Position numbers and translations under genes: made by a program. The notes beneath the pieces were generated by a model, which saw nothing but the letters and a program-made list of their open reading frames with translations, was not told the origin of the DNA and did no database searches. From Sisyra terminalis (taxonomy: Eukaryota; Arthropoda; Insecta; Neuroptera; Sisyridae), in assembly GCA_958496175.1 (NCBI GenBank), contig OY292275.1:9734001-9798000 (forward strand): 64,000 bases of DNA, given 5' to 3'. Positions 24,301-37,079 of this stretch are shown here, piece by piece; position 1 is the first letter of the stretch; every line of letters starts with the position of its first letter.

Positions 24301-26070
24301 ATGCTTTGGTTTTAATTAATGAAACACGTCGGCTTCAAATACTCATATACGAAACCGTCCTCAGCACATCAACTTGGCCATTAACCTCTTGCGTTTTGCT
24401 TTGTTCCAACATTTCATTTTCCACGATGATGAGTCGGGTTTGACTCCCGTAATCCATGTGTAAGTCAACACAACTTCCACTTACGACTTATATATAAAGC
24501 ACGAAAGCAGTTTTGGGGTTGAGTCTAAGGTAAAACAGATATAAATGTGTGCCTATAGTATGAGGGAAATGGTCCAGACTCGGCCAAGTTTCTGTTATGA
24601 TGCGGTCTTTATATACATTATCTTCTTGTTACTTTTGAATGAAACCCTTCCAAGGATTAAGCTTTTCAATGTCCTTTTCCCCGAGAATCCTATAAAACAT
24701 TTCAATTAAGATGGCAACATCTGAACGTTTATCTTTCTGGCTTGGGGACGACTTGAATTCATTCGACAATAATAACGAACGTAAATCACAGAAAATCCGC
24801 AAGTTTTATTTTTATTTTAAGTGAAACGCCAATTAAAAATCAATTTACTTTGCAATCAATCATTTTTAATTTGTCTATGTCCAAATAAAAAGTGGATAAA
24901 CGACAAAAATATTGCTCCCGCAATTTCAGTAATTAATTTTTCATTAGTTGAAACGCAAAAATAGCTGAGGCTATATTCAATTTGATTAAATTCGACACTA
25001 AAAATTGTCCTGAGGACAAACCGAAAAAAGCTTTGATATATATGTGACTATTGTTTGGATTCCACCCCAAAAAAATCAATAAATTTCCTTTAAGGAAAAA
25101 TGAGCGATTCGTTAAAGATGGAAATTGTCGTAAAGTTTAAATTCTCGTCATGTTGTCGTAAAACTACATAGTAAAAGCTCCCATATTTTATGAAGGCAGT
25201 TACAGCGAATTATGGCTCCGGACATAAATGAGAAACACAATGAAAGTAATTTATAAGTATTAGAATCATTTACTTTATGAAATTCTATTTGAAAACTTTA
25301 TATGATCCATTAACGATCACATAATTTCTAAATCAAATAAACGCAGTGCACCTGAACATATTTCCCTCACGTGGCATATTGGTGAAGTATCCCACATACC
25401 TACCAACCACTCATACGATACATACGGTGAAATGAGAAATTTGCCAACAATTTCCTCCAGAAAATCTCAACGTGTTACGATGATAAAACCAAGTATAAAA
25501 CATCTTGGGCGCACCCTTCGCAACAACCAGAGGGCGTATCATAAATTATTTGAATTATCTGAACATAAGATATGAACGAGTAGCTCGTAAAATCATACAC
25601 ATATGGTGTGGTATATAACTCTCCCCATCATTCCCGTTTTAAATCGGGCGCCTATCTGCAACCCATCCAAATATCCTCTCGTTCCAATTTACTCGTATCA
25701 CACACCCGCCTTGCCGACAATGTGCACGCTTGTATTATAAAAATGACAATTTCAACATTTCACGGGAATTGAAAAATATAATATTTGAGTTGATAAAATT
25801 CTTGGTTATAGGTGAATGTTGTATTTGAACAAGTATGCTCGCTTGCGTTTATAAAACTCTTCTTTTCCATAATAAAAGTTATATTTTTTTCGACTTAAAC
25901 ACTGATTCATACAAAAATAAAAGCTCAAGCATGAAAGCTCAGCGTTCCTTTGTTTTTTTATTTATTTTTCAACCATCAATAAAGCTTGATTCAAAAGTTT
26001 AAGAACAAATTTAAAAAATAATTTAATTAAAATTTGCTAACATTGTTAATCACTACAATTAACTATAAAA
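18382..26070. other. Upstream or 5'-intron DNA with no recognisable gene
   Basis: AT-rich throughout. A transposon terminus-like block lies at about 19.9-20.13 kb (see the separate entry). A less AT-rich stretch at 21150-22080 and another at 24480-24790 have no coding potential. No upstream kinesin exon could be identified on the minus strand. Confidence 0.5.
19920..20130. repeat. Terminus of an interspersed repeat shared with 53.25-53.70 kb
   Basis: The block with CACTGTTGGGAAGTCCT, then CAGGGGCGGCACATTAGG and TCTTTGTGCAAGGACGACTG, recurs in degenerate form at 53285-53690 (TTATTGTTGGGAATTCTCT, TCTTTGCACAAGGGCAGCTG, ending CGGCCCTGG). The C/AGGGGC ends recall hAT-like terminal repeats. Both copies are too decayed to define the full element. 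Confidence 0.45.
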
Positions 26071-26101
26071 TTTAAATTATTTACATCGAATTCCTTTATT
26101 A

Positions 26102-26290
26102 TTTTTGAGGGTAACCTTTATCCGCCTGTTCGTCTGCTTACCAATTACTATTTCACTAACAACTTTCGTATGCACAACTTGATGTGTATTTTTTTTCAAT
26201 TTTCCCACTTTGTTATTTGTAAATTGTTTCCAATGAATTACTTCACTTTTTTGGGGATAACCTTTATCCACCTGTTCGCCTGTTTACCAG
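26102..26290. repeat. 41-bp direct repeat pair, 146 bp apart
   Basis: GGTAACCTTTATCCGCCTGT near 26110 and GATAACCTTTATCCACCTGT near 26256 are followed in both cases by TCGxCTGxTTACCA. The minus-strand open frame across them (26077-26271) repeats a DKGYPQK-like and RRIKVTLK-like segment because of this duplication, and is not a recognised protein. Confidence 0.75.
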
Positions 26291-26312
26291 GCCATTCACG
26301 CTCCGACTTGCA

Positions 26313-26371
26313 GTCTAACTAGTCGGATTACTAGTTGGATCGCCTAAATGATCCGACTAGTTCGACTAGAC
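26313..26371. repeat. Nested palindromes around ACTAGT
   Basis: GTCTAACTAGTCGGAT at 26313-26328 pairs with ATCCGACTAGTT(cga)CTAGAC at 26351-26371 across a 22-base loop, and both arms contain the self-complementary ACTAGT. Located directly after GGCCATTCACGC, which resembles the end of a DNA transposon. Confidence 0.7.
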
Positions 26372-26399
26372 ATCCAACTTCTAACAACACTTATATAAC

Positions 26400-29300
26400 A
26401 CTTTCTTTCACTGGGCTCATTCCAGTCAAGGCGATTCATTGTTTTGCGTGGATCAATGATTTCAACTGATTTTTCTTGAGTTTTTACGATTTTATTTCCT
26501 TGACATTCTATGATTCAATAATTGGATGAAAATCTAAAAATGAGTTAAGTTTTTACGGAAATTTTTAGAGTTCAATAATATCTAATACTTATATATCCAT
26601 CTTACTAACTTTTAAAGTCCACGATGTACTATCTTATTCATCATTACCAAAGTTTGAAAATTATGCTTTCTGTTATTGTTTTCTAAGGATTTAGTTTTTC
26701 GATCCAAGGAATACAATGTTTTTAAGACAAAGTATTTCGATAATTGAGTTTAATTTTCAAAATTTTCTCCTTAGAAATTTTTGCTGGACATTTTTCGTGT
26801 CGCTAAGCACAACTTTTTCCATAACTGGATATTCTTTGATGTGGTTTACGAATTATTATCGATTATTGGTGATTATTTTTTTCCAAAATTTGAAGTCCTA
26901 ATTGAAGGCTATAAGTTGTAGGTATATACCTAGATGAAAGTATAGATATAGATATATGATAAGGGCTTTTTATGCTCTCGTACCTTTACGGCTTCTGATT
27001 TTACTGTGAAATTGCAAACTTTATGAACTCTTTTAGTGATAACTAAATGTTTCAAAATCATTTGTAATATATAGTTTTTCTTCTTTAACCCTTACAAATT
27101 TTGAACAAATTGGTAGTTTTTCCCCATGAAAATTTAATAATATTGAAGGCTAAATACAGAAGAAAATTTTTCCAAGTTTTCTTGAACTCTAATCAAATTT
27201 CTTAAGATCTCCCATTTGAAGAAAGCTCAAAATACATTGAAATCTTCCAGAGTATTAAGTAATTAAAAAATTTCAACTATTTTTTAAAATTTCAGTATTT
27301 ATTCATAATTTCTTTATAATTTTGTTTTCTCTAAGAAAAAATATTTTTCTTTTAAATCTTTCCCCCTTAATTTTAAAAATAGTAATATTCGAATAGTATT
27401 ACGATAGTAAAGCATTTCTTAAGACTTTTTGAAGATTAAAATCATAAAAAATGGATCCAATTAAATGATAAGACTGAAAATCTTTCAAATTTTGGTGCAA
27501 GAGCTTGAAGATAATAAGCATTGAGGAAAAAATATTTTTGCTCACTATTATAAGGGCTAGCTAATTGAATTGACGTTTCAATGATATTGCTAAACTTCCT
27601 TTTAAGTTTGAGATTGAGAAAATATTGGCATAAAGAAAAAAAATTAAAGATTTTTCTTTCAGCTGACTTCTTCTTTTGCAAGGAAAAATAGGATAATACA
27701 TCAAATCCCCATATACCTACTTTCGTTTTTTATATCCCATGTAGAATCCTTTTGTAGATCGTTCCATCGTGCGTGTAATCAAATTATTGACAAAATATTT
27801 ATTGTATGAATACACTAAGGGTGTGGATAGAATAGGCCGTTGTGCGTAACTTACGAGCCACCCCAATGATGGTCTTAAATTTGCCTGTCTCATATCAGTA
27901 TAATGTCAGTACGTAAAGAGTCTACGGTAGCCTTCTTTTTCCCGATCTTCCTCGTTATCATCGGAACAATCTACAAACCCAATTTCCTCGAACAGAATCA
28001 GCTATCTCGCAAATCATCCTATCCCATCTTTGTTCATCGTTTTATTCGCGTTTGCGATTCAACACGGAGTATCCTTAACGTTGTACGCTGACTCTATTTA
28101 TTTATATATACAAAAAGATAGAGGTGTATTGGAATGGGATGGGATTAGTTGTAAAATCCGAAAGTTGCGATCAACAGGGAGAATGTTGTGGATGAGATAA
28201 CGAATGAAATTTTATTCCCAAAACTATATAGGTACCGAGTCGGGGTAATCAAATCAAATTTAACACTCAACGATGACATGCAAGTGCATTAAATTATTGT
28301 GGATGCCAATTATGAAATTATAAATTATGCATCATAGTTTATATAGCATTCAATTAAATGTTGTCAAGAGAGAAAATTTCAACCGGTCACATAATATGGA
28401 AAATCGCAAACGTTTCACCTTCATTTCATAGAGAACCATCCGGATCTCTGATCTCGGAAACGATTTTGTCATATTGTGCCCATCAGAATGGATGTAATTG
28501 TTATATATGTATGATAACGATTATTAATGTTGGAACGGTGTGCGGGGGATTCCTCAAATGGCTATGGGCTGCCGGTATATTGGGGTTGTTACTGACATTA
28601 TTCGCATCGCCGACTCAATTTTCATTGGGCCCCGGGGTGACAGCTTGTCATATCACATTTACAGGTCTCGTCACCATCACCTTTTGGGACTATCGCAAAT
28701 TCCGACTTGCCAATGTTTACAATATAATCCATATTTATTTTTCGCATTACATTCTATATGAACCAAAATACATAAAAATATGCCAAAGTGAAAAGGATTT
28801 TGATGTGTTGCGTTATCCATTTTCTGACGGCATTAATATTCCATGTAAGATCAAAGAATTTCAGCGAATATTTGAAAATATTTCGAATATATTTTTCATA
28901 TTCGGGCTTGAATATTTTTTCGGGCTTCTTATTTATTCTTATCTTATTTGAGGCCTTTTTATTTATGTAGGTATTCGTGTCACATTTTTCGTACCCTTCT
29001 ATACAGAGAAGTATGATTTGCCATGTAGATTTTCATTCATTTTTTTATAGGAATCGTAAGAAACATGAAAAAGTTGTCAATATTTTATTTTTCATATGAT
29101 TCACTTGAAATATTGAATACAACTTGGTGGAAATTCGTCAAATGGACATCTGTTTTCAACAAAAAATATGAAATATGTATGTGTGTTGCAAAACATTTGA
29201 TAAAAAATGTAAAAATTAAGATTAATATATAAATATCTTTTTCTATACAATTGTTAAAGATTTGTCGAATCTACCCAAGAAGATTCTTATTACAAAGTGA

Positions 29301-30380
29301 TGAACAATATATTGCCAAACCAGGTAAATATACGAACATGAAATTTAACACAAAAGCTTCATATACAACTAGAGTTTAAGGAACTATGAGCTTTGGGAAA
29401 GAATTTTTTGAATTTCATCCCCCAAAGAAGTCAAATAAAGGATGAAAATTTGCTCATTTCACGCTTCTGCTTATAAATATATTTTATCGCCTATCTTCTA
29501 AGATCATAAAAAGGAATTAGTTTTGAAGGCAAAAGCATGGAATTTGATATTTAAGCTTTAAGAATTGTAAAATGCTACGTATTTCATACTACTGTTGGTT
29601 TTTTAAACAACACTAAGGTCATTTAAGCATTTTGGGTTTGGTTCTATGCTGAAGTTAAATAAGTTTTTCCCCATTTACTGAAAATCGATTTTAACTACGA
29701 TTATAACTTAAAGCAAAAAAAAAAAGATCAATAGTGCACTTTAGTAATCTTTGGGAAAGAGAAGAACGTATAAAAAACGTGTAGTTTATAATGTAAGCCA
29801 ATATTTATATACACCTTATAACCGGTCTAAATTAAATGAGTATAAACCACTACATTTGTTCATGTATCGTAAATCGATCAAATTTAAGATTATTTTAAAA
29901 CAATACAAGGAAAATTAAACAAACCATCATGCTTTTTAGAAGTTTCTTTCTTTTCATGCAAATTGTATCAGTAATGTTTTAAATATTTGGTTTGAAACTA
30001 AAGACGGAATACTTATGTATTGAACAACAGGTGGCAGATTTGAATTTAGAAGATAAAAGTATTAAAAGCTGCTAAAAATTTAAATATTTTGAGTTAACTA
30101 TTCACAAGGATGATAATTAAGAAATATAGAAATAAAAATAGCACGGGGAAATTAAATATAAAAAAAAAACATTAAATGGACTAAAATGGAAATGCATACA
30201 TACCACAAAAAATAAATGACGAAACTTTCAAAGTATAATTCAAAATATACTTTGTGGGAAGCAGAAATAATATCAATGATTACCGTCATAATAACTATAT
30301 TAATAACCACCAAATAAGGACGAAAGAATGAGATTACTTTAGAGAATGTTTAAAATTCTCAAGAAATGTAAGAAATGGTG
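26400..30380. other. Non-coding DNA; island at 27.8-28.75 kb
   Basis: Mostly AT-rich. From about 27770 to 28750 the sequence is markedly more balanced and lacks simple runs. A 197-codon open frame at 28358-28951 lies partly within it, but the predicted chain has no recognisable domain, drifts into low-complexity sequence and has no evident splice or start context, so I regard the island as possible regulatory DNA. Confidence 0.4.
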
Positions 30381-30570
30381 AGATAAGAACAGAAGAAATA
30401 TGGCGAGGAATAGACGTTAAATATCCTATGAATAGGACTTTACAATAGTTTGATCATGTTCAAAAAGAGCATTAAATTGGGAACTTCCAGCAAAGAGACG
30501 AAGAGGAAGACGAGCTTTACGATGGGAAATTAACATTGGCTCAGCTTTGGCAGAGAAAGATTTAAGATAG
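30381..30570 (+). pseudogene. Reverse transcriptase C-terminal remnant (LINE-like)
   Basis: The plus frame reads RTEEIWRGIDVKYPMNRTLQ, then after a stop and frame change LPAKRRRGRRALRWEINIGS and ALAEKDLR before a stop. This is the post-palm tail of an insect LINE-like reverse transcriptase ('xxWFGHVQRM...KRxRGRPxxRW'). The same EEIWRxIDVKY phrase recurs around 38970 and 39415, showing both are from one family. Confidence 0.65.
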
Positions 30571-30599
30571 GATATTGGAAATTCATAGAATGTAAAATA

Positions 30600-33500
30600 T
30601 AATAAGTTCTGCTTTATAAATTTGTAAATATTAGTTTGTAAGTATTAAGAACTTGACTTTTATTCTATAGTTAATCAAAAAGGTGAAAAATCGAAAACTT
30701 TGACTAATTTTAGGTATTTGATGTTCATTTTGGGCCTTAAATGTAAAGAATTAGTAGAGGCCACCAATACTTTTTTGGCTTATAACCTGAGAAGTTGATG
30801 CGACTTTAAATAAAAATAAATAAAAAAAATACTTTTTTTCTACTCTTCCCAATATAAGCTTATCTAAATTGATCTTATCTTCTTATGTTTCTTATAATCT
30901 ATTTAAAATTGTTAAGCAATTTGCTTAAACTCTCTATAAGTTCATTTTCAAATTTCCCCCTGTGCTTATAAAATTTCCTAGGGAATACTAAAGGGCGTGA
31001 ATCCAACGCTGGGAAATACTATCAAAGATTGTTCCATTACCATTAAGTTTGCATAAAAAAGTTGATAACAGAAAACATATAAGAGCAATGGGAGGAAAAT
31101 CTTAAATTCATTTAATAGTTATCCATTATTTATATTTTTTGTCCGTTTTCTGCTAAAAACAGGTTTAGTTTCCTCATGGCTAAATTCTTCCCTTCAGTGT
31201 TATACCTGGCGAGCTTTCGCGAGCTGGAACAGTTCATTCCACTTTTTAACTGAAGATTTTAACTCATTTTCTTTCATTTTTCTTTGTATTTCCAATTGCC
31301 TTTTTAAACATCTAGTATGAATTATTCTTTCTAAAAATATGAATCTTCCGGTTAGTGTTTCTTTTTTGTCAACTGATAACTGAAAAAGGACCCAGATAGG
31401 CAATATACATTTTAAAGTCTAACAATGGGAAATGCTTTATATAATTAATATTTCATCAGTTCATAATCACAGTTACTGGTTCTATGGTCAATATAACTAG
31501 ACGTTCCCGGATTAATTCGCCAGATAATCAAAATTTGATTTCTTAATTTCATGAATTTATGAGGAAGTTCAATGCTTAAGATGGAATTCCATGAATTTCG
31601 ATTTAAAACTTTACATACAAACACAGGAAAAAATTACATTTTTTTAAATATGTTTATGGAATCAAAGGTATAAAATTGATATTTTGCATATCAGGAACAT
31701 ACCTCAAAAACTATCCGGGATAAATTTATTTTGTATTCACTTGTTGAAAGCTAAGGTTATTTTAATAATCTTGTAATAAGAGAAATATTCATTTCCTTTG
31801 TATTTTTGTCCATAAAGAGCAATTTTGATTCGACAAAAACATTTTTATGAATCAAACATACAAAATTAGATGCGAAACTTGGCATTGCACTTGATGAGAA
31901 TTGATGAGGTGAAATAAAGTTGTGCAATTTTGGCGCTTTTAGAATGCAAGTCTTACATCTCTTAATCGTGCGTTTTATATAAATGAAAAAAAGCGTTGTA
32001 GTGAATAACGTTCATTTATAATTGTCAGTAAAAGTAAATTGAATTTTAGCACACATGTACGACCATTAGAAATACATTTATTTACAAAGTGAAACGTTAA
32101 CTTCCAAGACGAAACGAAGGCGAACGTCTGTACGTGACCGACGCTGGTGATAAATGATGCAGGACACGTTTCTGTGATCCTTACAATGGCTGTTTAGAGG
32201 AGCGATTTTGATACCAGGAAAAATTTCCTTTTTTTAAAATTAAAATCTTTGATCTCGAACTTGGTTTTTGTCGCTTACAAAGCCATTGGCGAGACCGTGT
32301 GTTGCCTGGTAATATTTACCCGTAGGCCGCTTTACCCGACTGATGCAATATGTGCAACTTTTTGAATTTATGTGGAAAACTTTTGCCAGGCAAAACTTGT
32401 TTAAGAACTTTAAACTGTTTAATGTGCTTTATTTGGGACTTTATCCTTTTGAAAATCAATGCGCATTATCGCCCCGAAGTCTAATTGCTTTGTAACTTTT
32501 CCACGGAAAAAACCCGGGTGAAATAAAACAGCGAGTTATATAATCATAATTTGAAATTACGTCAAAATTTCATCTCCCCTCAAACACGTCGGGCATAAAT
32601 GACTAAAATGGAAATTGTGTAAAATGATCTTTTTGCACATTCGTTTTATGTTTGTGTTTTTCACGTACATCGTTATTTTATTTTTTATATTTGCTTTTAC
32701 AATGTGAAATTAGTTTTGTTTTGTTTTAATGGTGTAGTATGAAATTATAAATAATGGTGCGGGTTTACAAATATTATGAATTCATTATTTCGAGCAAAAC
32801 ATTTTTTGGTAGGCAGTTACAAAATTATTTATTAACCAATATAAAATACAATTATGAGAAAACTCAATTCATTTCAATAAAATATTTTATAGATATATAA
32901 ATTATTTTTTTTCTATCCCATACCATTCAAATCTAAACATTGGAATCTTTCAATTAACAATATGATTTACAATGCTATTTTTGTTAATTTTTTATGTTAA
33001 CTAAAATTTTTAACACTTCGACTCAATGAAGTTATCAATATGTAATTGTTGGCAGATGTTAAATTTGTGAATCAATGTTAAATAGTAATAGATTATGATA
33101 TTGGAAAGAAGAAGGTATTATAAATCCCTAAATGATATTAAAGTTTTTGACCAAACCACTAAATTCTACTACAAACTTTTTTCTATTCTACCATAAGTAA
33201 AAGAGATTGGGAGTTAAAATTTTGAGAACCATAGTACCTACTTTTTTTAATATATACATATCTCATGGTATCATTTAAATGCTTTTCCAGCATCGACTTC
33301 CTATGAGCCCAAAGGCTAATGATTTATGGCTTTTTACATATTTAAAATGAATTTAAATTTATGAATTATAATATATGTCTTATGAATCAACTTTTAAACA
33401 GAAAAGCAGTTTTAAAAAATTAAATTATTTAATTTATTGTGACTCGGAAATAAAATACTTATCAATGAATTTAAACTTCGTTTAAAAATCAAAAAGCTTT

Positions 33501-34067
33501 TCAAACTCAACCCAAATTTTCTATTATTTATATCAAAGTTTTAATTTCAAAAAGCCTAATTACAATTCACATCATCCATCATTTAACTTTTTATCAATTA
33601 ATTAAATATATGTAGATATACTCGTACGTGACAAAGACCTCCTTAATACAATGATTGATTTTATTATTTACTGGAAAAATACCTTAATTTGTATTTAAAT
33701 TTATATACTCGAAAATTAAATTAAAACAATTAATAGAAACGCAATATGGGAACGCACACAAATGAAATTGCATTATTAATAGAGCAAGGCATTTAACAAT
33801 TCAAATACCAATTATTTTAGTTGTTTTCCAATCAGTCAGATTAGATTTTTTCGATTCGATTGCTAACCGGCTGACTGTCTGATGGAGTTAATGTTGATAT
33901 TGACCTTGTCCTACGTTTTTACAATTTTATTTGCACGCATTTATGGGGAAAGTTTGTTTTTCTACTGGGATTTATAATTTGTTTATGGATAAACCAATTG
34001 AATTGCGTGCAATGAATTCAATATTCAAACGATTCGAATAAACCAAATCAAAAAGTCTGTACTGTGG
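30600..34067. other. Non-coding DNA, no gene seen
   Basis: AT-rich except 32090-32600, which has balanced composition and no coding frame. A minus-strand frame at 31200-31403 contains a Lys/Glu-rich segment (RQLEIQRKMKENELKSSVKK) that could be a coiled-coil fragment of a dead element, but no family was recognised. Confidence 0.45.
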
Positions 34068-34532
34068 TAGGGGAAAGGCGTACAAAACGACATAGGTGGG
34101 TCAAATAACATACCGGCTTTTCTCCGAAACCTTTGATAATTTAGTTCTTGCAATAGCCTACATAGAGCCATCTTGTTAATTGTCGCGACTTGCAGCGACG
34201 TCATTTTCTCTCGTCGAGCCGTTTGAGAAAGATAGTTGATTGTTTAGTACAAGTACACGTACACGTAAGTTCTTTTAAGGGAGATATTGTTTCTTTATAA
34301 GAGTAAATATTTTTTATAATCTTTTGTTTCCGATGGCGTTTGCACATAATAATATCATTAAATAGTTCTAAAATTGCGTTGGAATCTCCAACTTATTATT
34401 AGAATTTTAGTTAATGTTTTCAAAGTTTTGATGTTACAATGCGGACAAAATGGCATACCGCTTGGTCGGGTAATATGGTATAGTATGTCGTTTGACCCAC
34501 CCAATTTTTTACTTCTAGATAAATCGAACATC

Positions 34533-34998
34533 ATGCCTCGTAGCTATTTTAGAAAAACCGACCGACAAGGTTGGGAGAAAACTTCAATGGAAAAGGCTAT
34601 TGAAGCAGTAAAGAAAAATGAAATGGGCTGGCTTTTAGCTTCCAAAACATTTAACGTCCCACAGTTTCCCACAACTCTTAGAAGACATGCACTGAAAAAA
34701 AATAAAGTCTTAGCACCAACTTCAAAAGGTATCTACCTACCTATAGTTGTTACCTACCTATGTTTCTTGGTTCATACATGAGCAGAACTGCTCATAAGAT
34801 TTTACTTCCTCACAAACCTTCACTTTAGATGCAGATGATGAAGATTGTCCTTGCATTTACTGCAATGACCTATACTCCAGGTCAAAGCCAAAAGAGGTTT
34901 GGCTACAGTGCTTGAGCTGCAAGAAATGGGCTCACGCATCATGTGCAGATATTTCAAAAAAGACGAAGTCTTTTATTTGTGAGCTCTGCATAATGTAA
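34533..34998 (+). CDS. Two-exon psq-type HTH + PHD-finger protein of the pogo deletion derivative
   Basis: Exon 1 (34533-34728) starts at ATG with MPRSYFRKTDRQGWEKTSME and continues KAIEAVKKNEMGWLLASKTF and FPTTLRRHALKKN. This is the psq/pogo helix-turn-helix that binds transposon ends. After AAA G|GTATCT the frame runs into intron. An acceptor CACTTTAG| at 34828 restores the phase (G + AT = Asp) and exon 2 (34829-34998) reads DADDEDCPCIYC, KEVWLQCLSCKKWAHASC and SFICELCIM stop. This has all eight zinc ligands of a PHD finger (CxxC, CxxC, HxxC, CxxC), as found at the C terminus of many pogo transposases. The joined product is 121 residues: DNA-binding plus chromatin-type finger without the catalytic DDE domain. 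A polyadenylation-like AATAAAATAAAA lies at about 35081. Splicing is inferred from phase; expression is unknown. It could act as a repressor of related transposons. Confidence 0.75.
34729..34828 (+). other. Inferred 100-bp intron joining HTH and PHD exons
   Basis: Begins GGTATCTACC context (GT at 34729) and ends CACTTTAG (AG at 34828). In the intact transposase the DDE domain would be expected between these domains, so the intron either spans the deletion scar or uses original splice sites that the deletion left intact. Confidence 0.6.
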
Positions 34999-35080
34999 TG
35001 CACCATGTTATATAGTAATGTGGTTGACTTTTCAAGCTATTCGTTTTATTTGTTTTCTAATTCTTAATTGTTGATTATTT

Positions 35081-35092
35081 AATAAAATAAAA
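35081..35092 (+). terminator. Possible polyadenylation signal of the pogo derivative
   Basis: AATAAAATAAAA about 85 bases after the PHD-exon stop codon, still within the element. AT-rich context makes chance occurrence possible. Confidence 0.4.
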
Positions 35093-35433
35093 TTGTTTAA
35101 TTGTTTTCTTCTTATTTAATATTGTTTTTTTATATATTATGATTGAATAAACGTATTTGAATTCAAATTTTCAGTATAAATTTGTTATGCCATTTTGTCC
35201 CCGTTCAGTATGCCATTTTACCCGCCTAGGGTGGACAAAATGGTTTTTTGCTTTATGTTTCAAAAATGTTCACCAATGCTATTATTTTCTATTAAGTTGA
35301 TTGTTGTCTTTAGTTCTTAAAATGGTAATACACAAATAATAAATAGCTTTTGAAAATTCTAAAATTAATTATTAATTAAAGATTTTATGGCCGATTTCAT
35401 AATAAGTATGTCATTTTGTACGCCTTTCCCCTA

Positions 35434-36404
35434 CTCTTGTATAAAAAAAAAAATTGAAAAGTTACTGCAATCCGCATAAGTTTCATGTAACTGGAGATAT
35501 ATATTTTAATGAAAATGTAATCTTTGCAAAGTTTTTATTTTATTTCGATTGCACAAGAATGGATTTAACGTTGAACGAAAACAAAGACATTTCACGTCAA
35601 GACGTATCGTTGTTCAAAGTGAAAGTGTCTGTTTGCTTTTCTGTTCGTTAAAATGTGTGTAAACTGTACAGTATGTATAGTAGGTGAGTATGTGTGGGTG
35701 AGTAGGTTGTTGTCTTGTTTCGGGTGGACTTTTTATTTGCTTGTGTTTCTTTCGTTCGAAGGCAAAGCACTTAACAGTGAGAGCTTTATTAAACATTAAC
35801 GTTAACATTGCGCAAATATCTTTACGAAATGGGCATGAATTTGCGACAGTTTGTTCGGTTGCAAGACTCGTGCTTTCTCACCTGTCAGCTTAAGTTTGAG
35901 GACGAGTAGTTGATGTTTGGAAAGTTTAAGGTTTACTCACACATATACATATATCTATATATATGTATATATTTGCGACGTGTCTAATGAGGAGACGAGA
36001 ATAGATTCAAGCCTGAGATTCTAAATTAACTTTGTGTTTAAATATGCAATTTGATGTCGTATTCAAACATTCTATTGTGATAATTCACAACAATAGATAG
36101 TCGGGTGCATATAGACGAGATTTGCTTCAATCATTAAATTGCTTCTTATGACTAAATTATCACAAGTATTTTGACAGTTGTTTTTCTTCTCTGGATTTTC
36201 ATTAAAATTCAATTATCAAAGATAATTTCACAAGTATTAACTCAAAAGTGTTAATGAAATTATATTCAAATTGAAATTTTTGAAATATTAGCCATCCGTA
36301 ATATTCCAACAGGTGTGATACAATGTCCCAAAGAATTTTTTTTTTTTTAAATTTTTTAATTTATTTGGTAGAAATTGAACCCGTAGAGTCCCTAGCCTAC
36401 CCTA
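35434..36404. other. Non-coding DNA, no gene seen
   Basis: Contains an (AT)-rich alternating stretch at 35940-35975. Open frames at 35454-35651 (plus) and 35614-35808 (minus) are not recognisable. Confidence 0.5.
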
Positions 36405-36660
36405 GTTTCTGGTGTTGGAGAATACAATTGTGAATATTTTATTTCGCTACTGAATAGTTTAATGATTGTTTCAAAGAACTTTTCATCATTGTATAATTAA
36501 TGTTAATCATAGAAAATGTGCATGATTCTATAGTTTAAGACTCTTGAAAAGAGGTTAAGTCACAAAAGGAAGAAAAGTTGAACAGTTTTCAGTTAAGTAG
36601 CATTAAAAATAATTAATTAATGGGTAAAGTGAAAGTTTAAGAAATTAAGAAGTAAATATT
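36405..36660 (+). repeat. Interspersed repeat, copy 1 of 2 (other at 44608)
   Basis: From GTTTCTGGTGTTGGAG the sequence matches 44608 onward for well over 120 bases, including TTGTGAATATTTTATTTCG, TACTGAATAGTTTAATGATT and GTTTCAAAGAACTTTTC, then decays. Both copies are in direct orientation. The family is unidentified. Confidence 0.8.
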
Positions 36661-37079
36661 TATTATGCAAAGATTAGTTAGTATATGTTATATTTTAATA
36701 GTAAAAATACAATCTATACTAAAGAAAAAGCAGTATTTACTCTTATCTTACTATCTGAAATATTCCTAGTGGAATACTAGCCCCTGAATGCTACCCAGGT
36801 TATTTTGGAATTTAACGCAAATATATGTTCTCTTCTACTTTTGGAGTAGATGTAGTTTAGCAGTGATTATAATCTAAAAAAAAGTTTTACATAGTACTAA
36901 TGAAATTTCAGAATATTTCGCTATTTAAGTCAAAATCGTATTCAGGATGAGAAAAATCTAGTGGTTCGAAAATTAGTACGTTAAACTCCGAAAGCTACTG
37001 TTGAAATACTGTTAGTGGATCAAAAACCTGAACCCTAAAAACAAGGAAGGAAGTATATCAAGAGCTTTGATATGTGATA

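Larger units (their letters stand above)
34070..35431 (+). mobile_element. Pogo-type DNA transposon, internally deleted, with TA target duplication
   Basis: The terminal inverted repeats are GGGGAAAGGCGTACAAAAYG followed by ACATA at 34070-34094 and its reverse complement at 35407-35431, differing at a single base. TA occurs directly outside both ends (34068-34069 and 35432-35433), the signature of Tc1/mariner/pogo insertion. Subterminal copies of GGACAAAATGGCATAC (about 34442 and, inverted, about 35190) repeat inside, as expected for transposase binding sites. The element is 1362 bp, far shorter than an autonomous pogo, and no DDE catalytic domain is present. It retains a spliceable psq-PHD gene described separately. 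The nearly perfect ends suggest a comparatively young insertion. Confidence 0.92.

Noticed and set aside
28358..28951. 197-codon open frame on the plus strand
   Set aside because: No recognisable domain, ends in low-complexity Phe/Ile/Tyr-rich sequence, no splice or start support. Possible chance frame in a balanced-composition island.
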